Shown here piece by piece: positions 5,872 to 10,192 of a stretch of DNA of 10,192 bases. The stretch covers positions 1 to 10,192 of the forward strand of contig CAKZQX010000254.1 in assembly GCA_937141995.1 (NCBI GenBank). The letters are read 5' to 3'. Every line of letters begins with the position of its first letter. Within the stretch, counting starts at the first letter, position 1. The notes beneath the pieces are model-generated. The model was given only the letters and a program-made list of their open reading frames with translations, was not told the DNA's origin and did not search any database. The translations under genes were made by a program, and so were the position numbers. The stretch is from an uncultured Chloroflexaceae bacterium (GTDB lineage Bacteria > Chloroflexota > Chloroflexia > Chloroflexales > Chloroflexaceae).

Positions 5872-8175
5872 TCACCTCGCAACCAGGGGCAGATGGATTT
5901 CCGGCACCTCGTATTCAGGACTTAGCGAGACTTCATACTCCAGCATTGTGGTCGAAGCATTCCCGGCCCCGTCCAGGATACGGGCATAGGTGTAATACGG
6001 AACGCCACCCTGCCACTGATCCTTTGGAAGACCGCTAAAGAGACTCCAGGGCATACTAAATGTGTACGTTTCTCCATTCGCTGTGATGTTATTCACCGGA
6101 ACCGTTGCCCATTCCAGCGCATTCAATGCATCTTCATCCTCGGGATCATTCGGATCAAGGTCTGTAAGACTATTGGCAACCCAGACACCCCAGAATGGGA
6201 ACTCCTCGCCATTCTTGCCATAGAGATTATCGGCAATCGTCATATCCTCGAAACTCAGTGTTACGATGATAGAGTTGGTCGTAGTAATTGTCTGGCCCGA
6301 ATTATCAACTACCTGGGGAGTTCCCGATGTTACCAGCGGCGGTAACGGATCATAGTAGATCGTCTGCTGAAAGTCTTGTGAATACCCGACTGTATCCGTC
6401 ATTGTGGCCTGTACAGAGGTTACAGGATCGTCCGTACTAACCTGCGGCAGAGCCAGTGCTACACCGAGATAATCATTCTCATCAAAGCCAAACACTGTAC
6501 CTGGTGATGTATTAACGGTCAAACTCTCCAGACCGCTACACTCCCCAGATAATCCACGGGCTTCCAGGAAATAACCGGGAATACGCGTATAGCGCGGATC
6601 ACCATCGCGCGCTCCATCTGTCCCATTCTCCAGCAAACGCACGCCATCTCCCTGAGTAAACACCGCCGGGTTGCCGGCGAGGTAGGGATTGCGAATACTG
6701 CCTGTGGCATCGATACCGGGATCAAAGGTAATAGCAGCCTGTAGAACAGCCGATTCCTGCGATGGATTCGCTGAACTCCGCAATTGACCAAAGACTGTAC
6801 GGTTAATACAGGCAGTACTACCAGAAGGCGCAGCTTCTAGTCCCCATGGTACAAGCCCATCAGGTGGAATATTCGCATATTCTGAGAAGGTTGTGCCATC
6901 ATTGCTCAAGCGATACTGATCAGCATTACTAGCTGTGATTTTTACCGTAATAGCAGGTGTACCAGTAATTGTCGCACCATCATTGATCTGGAGCGAGCCC
7001 GTGGGAACCGGCAGCGGAGTTGGCGTTGGTGGAGGGCCGGCGTCTGTGGCAGTCAGCGAATACTTTATTACTGGACCATCACCAGTAAACACTTCATAAG
7101 CAACATGACCATATGCCCGATCTGTCAGGGTTGCCGCACCACTAAGGTTAAAACCACCCTGGACATTGATGCGCGTGATCGGTTGCCAGTTCTCTGCAGC
7201 GGGTTTAAATGCATGATAAATGTCTTTCCCACCAGCGCGATTATTAAACCAGAAGACATGCAAATTATTCTGTGAGTCAGACACAATCGAGACAACCTCG
7301 GCAGTTTCGCCCCCAGAGGCTAGTAGAGAACGAGGTCGCCAGTTTGAGTCTGTTGGACGGCGCTCCACATAAAAAACCTGCCCATCCTGCACATTACGCC
7401 AGGCTATGTACATGTTGCCGTTCGGTGCAACTGTTCCACTCGGGTCAGCAAAGAAGTCATCGCCCGATGGAGGTCTGGCAATCACGTCGGTGGTAAACCC
7501 ACTTCCGTTCCATCGCGATCCATAGATAGTACCGTCACCGTAATGGGCAATCAGAACACTACCATCTAATCCGGCTATAACCGAGGGTCTTCCAGCAGCT
7601 TTATTATCAGCGACAACTCGTGTCCCTGTCCATGTATTACCCCCATCACGAGATAACCGGTAACGCATACGATCAGCGGCGTTCCAGACAGCAAAAATGG
7701 TACCGTTGGGAGTGATAGCAACATCAACGAAAACCCCAAAGTTATCCGCCGAACCAATGCGTTTCTGTGCTTCAAAATTAGTAGCCCCTGGTGGCTTGCG
7801 ACGCATATACATAGCCCCACTGGAGCGGTCAATCCAACCAACGACGATCGTACCATCAGAGCCAACAGCAACTGAGCCACTTGCAAAGTCAGCCTGGCCT
7901 TCGGCATCGCCCAAGATCTGCCGATTGGGCCAGGTTCCCGCTGAGTCGCGCTTCGACCAATACGATATCTTTTCACCAGGGTTGGCAGCAAGATGAACCC
8001 TATCCGCATAACCGGCCAGATCGGGAAACTTAGCACCACCAGAACTGGGAACCTGCACATCGGTACGCACGACTTTCGTTTCCGTAAGCCTTACCTGAGT
8101 GTTCCCCATCGGAGTGGAGAATAAGGAGGTGGCAACAAGCATGACACACAGTGTTGTCAAGATAATCAGACGCAT
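5872..8175 (-). CDS. Large secreted BNR/sialidase-like beta-propeller protein with Ig-like C-terminal domains
   Basis: 767 residues. The N-terminal signal peptide is MRLIILTTLCVMLVATSLFS. Residues ~45-375 are repeated beta-propeller blades of the pattern GxVAVGSDGTIVVGWID, VAITPNGTIFAVWN and TVAPNGNMYIAWRN, with one canonical Asp-box SRDGGNTW (175-182). This is the exo-sialidase/BNR fold, but I see no complete sialidase Arg triad and do not claim catalysis. A PPPTPTPLPVPTG linker (381-393) leads to ~370 residues of beta-rich, Ig-like repeats (QYRLSNDGTTFSEY; ARILDGAGNAS) with an acidic LDPNDPEDED stretch that could bind Ca. It ends EIHLPLVAR, a hydrophobic-plus-Arg tail of a type I associate with exported Chloroflexota proteins. 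The start is ATG 8173-8175, with GGAGG 9 bases upstream, and leaves the signal peptide at the N-terminus. Its neighbours are another exported protein and glycosyltransferases. Likely surface-attached or extracellular carbohydrate-binding protein; substrate unknown. Confidence 0.82.
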   Translation of the reverse strand: MRLIILTTLCVMLVATSLFSTPMGNTQVRLTETKVVRTDVQVPSSGGAKFPDLAGYADRVHLAANPGEKISYWSKRDSAGTWPNRQILGDAEGQADFASGSVAVGSDGTIVVGWIDRSSGAMYMRRKPPGATNFEAQKRIGSADNFGVFVDVAITPNGTIFAVWNAADRMRYRLSRDGGNTWTGTRVVADNKAAGRPSVIAGLDGSVLIAHYGDGTIYGSRWNGSGFTTDVIARPPSGDDFFADPSGTVAPNGNMYIAWRNVQDGQVFYVERRPTDSNWRPRSLLASGGETAEVVSIVSDSQNNLHVFWFNNRAGGKDIYHAFKPAAENWQPITRINVQGGFNLSGAATLTDRAYGHVAYEVFTGDGPVIKYSLTATDAGPPPTPTPLPVPTGSLQINDGATITGTPAITVKITASNADQYRLSNDGTTFSEYANIPPDGLVPWGLEAAPSGSTACINRTVFGQLRSSANPSQESAVLQAAITFDPGIDATGSIRNPYLAGNPAVFTQGDGVRLLENGTDGARDGDPRYTRIPGYFLEARGLSGECSGLESLTVNTSPGTVFGFDENDYLGVALALPQVSTDDPVTSVQATMTDTVGYSQDFQQTIYYDPLPPLVTSGTPQVVDNSGQTITTTNSIIVTLSFEDMTIADNLYGKNGEEFPFWGVWVANSLTDLDPNDPEDEDALNALEWATVPVNNITANGETYTFSMPWSLFSGLPKDQWQGGVPYYTYARILDGAGNASTTMLEYEVSLSPEYEVPEIHLPLVAR

Positions 8176-8184
8176 ACGTGTATT

Positions 8185-8190
8185 CCTCCA
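8185..8190 (-). promoter_or_regulatory. Ribosome-binding site TGGAGG of the BNR protein gene
   Basis: The coding strand reads TGGAGGAA, with 9 bases between the GG core and the ATG at 8173-8175. It selects the MRLIIL start over an in-frame one at 8208, which would put extra charged residues ahead of the signal peptide. Confidence 0.75.
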
Positions 8191-8225
8191 GAGGTCTATT
8201 ACTATCATTACGATGCATCACAGAA

Positions 8226-8242
8226 ATTGTGCCGATCACAAT
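8226..8242. promoter_or_regulatory. Palindromic operator-like site upstream of the BNR protein gene
   Basis: ATTGTG-CCGAT-CACAAT is a perfect 6-bp inverted repeat with a 5-base spacer, centred about 59 bases upstream of the BNR protein start codon. The size and symmetry suit a dimeric helix-turn-helix repressor or activator, but it does not match the CRP consensus spacing. No clear -35/-10 pair could be placed around it, although AT-rich TATAAATTATA (minus strand, about 8285-8297) lies further upstream. The rest of the 170-base gap shows nothing else convincing. Confidence 0.35.
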
Positions 8243-8345
8243 GTAAAAACGTAGACCCCTATGAACCTAAAAAGTAACTATTCACTATAATTTATACAAC
8301 AGAAGTCACCATTCCTAAATCCTGAACTTATGCTATGCATTACAG

Positions 8346-9113
8346 CTAGGGTGCGACCACTATGACATCATCAAAAAAGATACCTCCCATAGCCCGGGTA
8401 TACAACCCGGCCTGTCCATTCGTGAGGGTAGTATCGGTTGCCTCTGCAACAACATTGCCATCAAGCGATGCTTGAATGTCACTGCCAACAACGCTCAGCG
8501 AGACGGTATACCAGCGGCGTTGCTCGTACCCAGGGGCATCAATCTCAACCAGGGGAGTTGCCACACCATCAACAACTTTCTCCAAAACTTGCTTTGGCGT
8601 CGCCTCATAGGTGTCAGCAATAATACGATAGCGGTAAAAACTATTCCCCTGACGGCGCGCGACTAACCCAAAGGTGGCATTTTCCTGGTCATATACCTCG
8701 GCCGTAATCGTATAATCCGTCCAACTTGGCGAACCAGTCACTGCCAGGGTCTCACGAATACTGGGATTACGGGCCTCTGCCGTTCGATCTTGTACCAGAC
8801 GACCATCCTGTACCACCCATACCGATTGCGTACCAGGAAGCACCTGTTCCAGATCTATGAATGTCCAGTTAGAAAGAGATTCCTCTGAAGAAAAATCATC
8901 GGTAAACAGAACAGTTCCAGCTAATGAAGGTACATTCGTTGGCTGTGATGCAATTGTTGGTGTGGGGGGCACATCAGGATATTGCAGAATCGGTGTTGGG
9001 TCGGGCGACTCTTCCGCCTGACCTCTCTGACTAAATCCTATCCCTAACACACCCAGCAAGACCATAAGAGACAGACCGGCAACAATAGCCATCAAAATAC
9101 TTTGACGTTTCAT
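8346..9113 (-). CDS. Secreted LamG/concanavalin A-like domain protein
   Basis: 255 residues. The N-terminus MKRQSILMAIVAGLSLMVLL is a signal peptide or membrane anchor (hydrophobic ~8-27). A Pro/Thr/Ser-rich linker (~37-62, SPDPTPI...PPTPTIASQPT) places one globular domain outside the membrane. That domain (~66-255) has the features of the LamG / 3-keto-disaccharide-hydrolase-like jelly-roll: VLFTDDFSSEESLSNW at its start, DYTITAEV, the WYTVSLSVVGSDIQASLDG strand pair, and AGLYTRAMGGIFFDDVIV at the end. No catalytic motif is obvious, so glycan binding is the safest reading. It lies upstream of the BNR protein gene on the same strand, 170 bases apart, and downstream of a good promoter. ATG 9111-9113 is preceded by AAGGAGGA at 7 bases. 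It lacks the LPLV-type tail of its neighbour, and the substrate is unknown. Confidence 0.8.
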   Translation of the reverse strand: MKRQSILMAIVAGLSLMVLLGVLGIGFSQRGQAEESPDPTPILQYPDVPPTPTIASQPTNVPSLAGTVLFTDDFSSEESLSNWTFIDLEQVLPGTQSVWVVQDGRLVQDRTAEARNPSIRETLAVTGSPSWTDYTITAEVYDQENATFGLVARRQGNSFYRYRIIADTYEATPKQVLEKVVDGVATPLVEIDAPGYEQRRWYTVSLSVVGSDIQASLDGNVVAEATDTTLTNGQAGLYTRAMGGIFFDDVIVVAP

Positions 9114-9120
9114 TACATAT

Positions 9121-9128
9121 TCCTCCTT
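9121..9128 (-). promoter_or_regulatory. Ribosome-binding site AAGGAGGA of the LamG-domain gene
   Basis: Near-perfect Shine-Dalgarno on the minus strand, 7 bases before the ATG at 9111-9113; it fixes the start at MKRQSIL. Confidence 0.85.
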
Positions 9129-9135
9129 GATGCGA

Positions 9136-9159
9136 GAGACACATCGAATGGCGCGTCTC
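9136..9159 (-). other. Leader hairpin next to the Shine-Dalgarno
   Basis: On the plus strand GAGACACA (9136-9143) pairs with CGCGTCTC (9152-9159); in the minus-strand RNA the stem is GAGACGCG with UGUGUCUC, including two G-U pairs, around an 8-base loop. It ends 7 bases before the Shine-Dalgarno, so it could influence translation. Stability is modest. Confidence 0.35.
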
Positions 9160-9314
9160 GTGGCAACAGTTCAAACGCATTACAGGTATCGCTTGATATG
9201 CAAACATAGCGAATGAGTTTCAGTTCCGATCTCTTCCAGGTTATCCAACGACCTGTGCATCGCCCACACAAGCTGCTTACAGGAACAAAGCTAAACCGAC
9301 CAGACTGGAAATGT

Positions 9315-9343
9315 ATACTAGTACTGACCCTATAATTTGTCAA
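9315..9343 (-). promoter_or_regulatory. Sigma70-like promoter for the secreted-protein genes
   Basis: The minus strand reads TTGACA (9343-9338), a perfect -35 box, then 17 bases, then TAGTAT (9320-9315) as -10 box (4 of 6 consensus), with TATACA overlapping just after. Transcription would start near 9307, leaving a leader of about 190 bases before the LamG-domain gene. No other ORF fits this leader. Confidence 0.65.
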
Positions 9344-9352
9344 TAGTAGCAA

Positions 9353-9568
9353 TCATCCTGACAGTTCATATGTACGCAGAAGCAGTGCGATAAGAAGCGT
9401 CGACTCAAGCGGACCTCCGCCTTATGCCTCTAGCTATCCCCAGACGTTAAGGTATGTCTTGCACAATACCTCCCTCGGCCTGCTTCATCTTAGTAAATCG
9501 TACTATACAATAAACCTTCTTTACTGCAAAGTAGGAAATAGATGAAAGTTCAATGAGACTTGGCTGAA
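9353..9568. other. AT-rich intergenic stretch, nothing identified
   Basis: About 215 bases between the promoter and the hairpin behind the GT4 gene. It is visibly more AT-rich than the flanking genes, with stops in every frame and no credible ORF or tRNA. The only structure noted is a weak imperfect stem around CTTTACTGCAAAG. Confidence 0.4.
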
Positions 9569-9598
9569 CCGCCGATCAACTATTCGATCAATCAGCGG
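9569..9598 (-). terminator. Hairpin downstream of the GT4 glycosyltransferase gene
   Basis: In minus-strand RNA, CCGCUGAUUGAU pairs with GUUGAUCGGCGG around CGAAUA: a 12-bp stem including four G-U pairs, with a GC-rich base, starting 16 bases after the GT4 stop codon. Only UU follows the stem, so it may be a weak intrinsic terminator or a 3'-end stabiliser. The plus strand also shows the direct repeat CGATCAA twice in the same stretch. Confidence 0.45.
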
Positions 9599-9614
9599 AT
9601 TATCTCTGGATCAT

Positions 9615-10192
9615 CTAATCTGATACACGAAATGGTTCGTACAGACGCAGTAGCTCCGCAGCAATCGCCGTCGAACTGAAGGCTGCCGCCAGCTTCGGCG
9701 CATGCCGGTGGCAGATATCCCACAACTCCTGCCCAGTGAGCAAGCGGATCAGCGCTTCTGCAATCGCCGTCGCTGATCGGGGTTCGATCACCAGGCCCGC
9801 CTGCTGTTCCCGCACGTAAACGCTTACGCCGGTTGTACGCGTAACCACCGTGGGCGTGCCAACCGCTGCCGCCTCGACGGCCACCCGATTAAAGGACTCG
9901 GCCACTGACGGGACAACCACGATATCGGCAGCGGCCAGATAGGTCAACGTCAGCGCATGATCAATAGATCCAACAAGCTGCATGCTATGAGATACACCGA
10001 GATCAACCGCGCGGCACCGGAGGTACACTCCATAATCGCCAAAGCGCGGCGTGTGCCGATTGGGGCCAATGATCAGCACCTGGGGTAAAACACTGGCTGC
10101 CTGCACATGTGGTAGCGCCTCTACCAGGTAGGCTACGCCTTTAAATGGATGTAGCCGGCTCAGGCTGACAACAATCGGGCGGGTTGAATCTA
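9615..10192 (-). CDS. GT4-family glycosyltransferase (C-terminal part; 5' end beyond the window)
   Basis: The 191 residues seen are the C-terminal GT-B half of a GT4 (RfaB/GPGTF, PF00534) glycosyltransferase. The visible part begins STRPIVVSLSRLHPFKGVAYLVEAL, the usual first strand and (K)G signature of the nucleotide-sugar-binding domain. VLIIGPNRHTPRFGDYGVYL, the AADIVVVPSVAESFNR stretch, and the ESFNRVAVE motif (E-x7-E, first Glu likely contacting the donor) follow, then AAAVGTPTVVT and a C-terminal helix ending LYEPFRVSD. The frame is open to the window edge, so an internal GTG at 10106 is not the start. It transfers an activated sugar in the cytoplasm, probably for an exopolysaccharide, lipid or glycoprotein glycan. 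It lies on the same strand as, and upstream of, the exported-protein genes, but a hairpin and a fresh promoter separate them. Confidence 0.88.
   Translation of the reverse strand, partial: DSTRPIVVSLSRLHPFKGVAYLVEALPHVQAASVLPQVLIIGPNRHTPRFGDYGVYLRCRAVDLGVSHSMQLVGSIDHALTLTYLAAADIVVVPSVAESFNRVAVEAAAVGTPTVVTRTTGVSVYVREQQAGLVIEPRSATAIAEALIRLLTGQELWDICHRHAPKLAAAFSSTAIAAELLRLYEPFRVSD

Noticed and set aside
5872..8175. Functional sialidase
   Set aside because: Only one canonical Asp-box and no identifiable catalytic Arg triad or Tyr/Glu pair; the propeller alone does not establish the activity.
8226..8242. CRP/FNR-type binding site
   Set aside because: Half-sites are TTGTG/CACAA with a 5-base spacer, which does not match the TGTGA-N6-TCACA layout.
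9113..9352. Minus-strand ORF of 79 codons from a TTG, ending in TAATG overlap with the LamG gene start
   Set aside because: Its TTG start lies upstream of the promoter -35 box, so the mapped transcript could not include it; the residue composition is random-looking.

Overview
The window looks like chromosomal DNA from a member of the Chloroflexota, most plausibly a Chloroflexus-type filamentous phototroph. Three things suggest this: a magnesium-chelatase subunit I type AAA+ gene, proline/threonine-rich linkers in secreted proteins, and a secreted protein ending in an LPLV-type tail of a kind I associate with this phylum. This is inference from gene content and style. No 16S or other taxonomic marker is present.

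Left half, plus strand (1-4267): the 3' part of an RlmI-like 23S rRNA methyltransferase, whose first ~92 bases do not fit the family. Then a divergent ArgJ (ornithine/glutamate acetyltransferase), a stand-alone LON substrate-binding-domain protein 2 nt downstream of it, a DUF503/YlxP-like small protein, and a BchI/ChlI-type AAA+ ATPase. These are ordinary household genes with short or no gaps. The exception is a ~350-base gap before the ATPase, which is filled with nested inverted repeats and hairpins and reaches to within 3 bases of its start codon.

Right half, minus strand (4273-10192), in transcription order: a GT4-family glycosyltransferase (5' end outside the window), a hairpin and an AT-rich spacer with a good sigma70-like promoter, a secreted LamG/concanavalin-like protein, a large secreted BNR beta-propeller protein with Ig-like C-terminal domains, a strong terminator-like hairpin, and a polytopic GT-C (ArnT/PMT-like) membrane glycosyltransferase. 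It converges with the ATPase gene, with only 5 bases between the two stop codons. The three genes whose starts can be seen all carry near-perfect AGGAGG ribosome-binding sites, whereas the plus-strand genes have none visible. The region reads as a cell-surface/exopolysaccharide or glycoprotein cluster: two exported proteins flanked by two sugar-transfer enzymes.

No tRNA, rRNA, CRISPR array, integrase or complete insertion sequence was seen. The features most worth a second look are the active-site changes in ArgJ, the nested-palindrome element before the ATPase gene, and the exported-protein/glycosyltransferase cluster.
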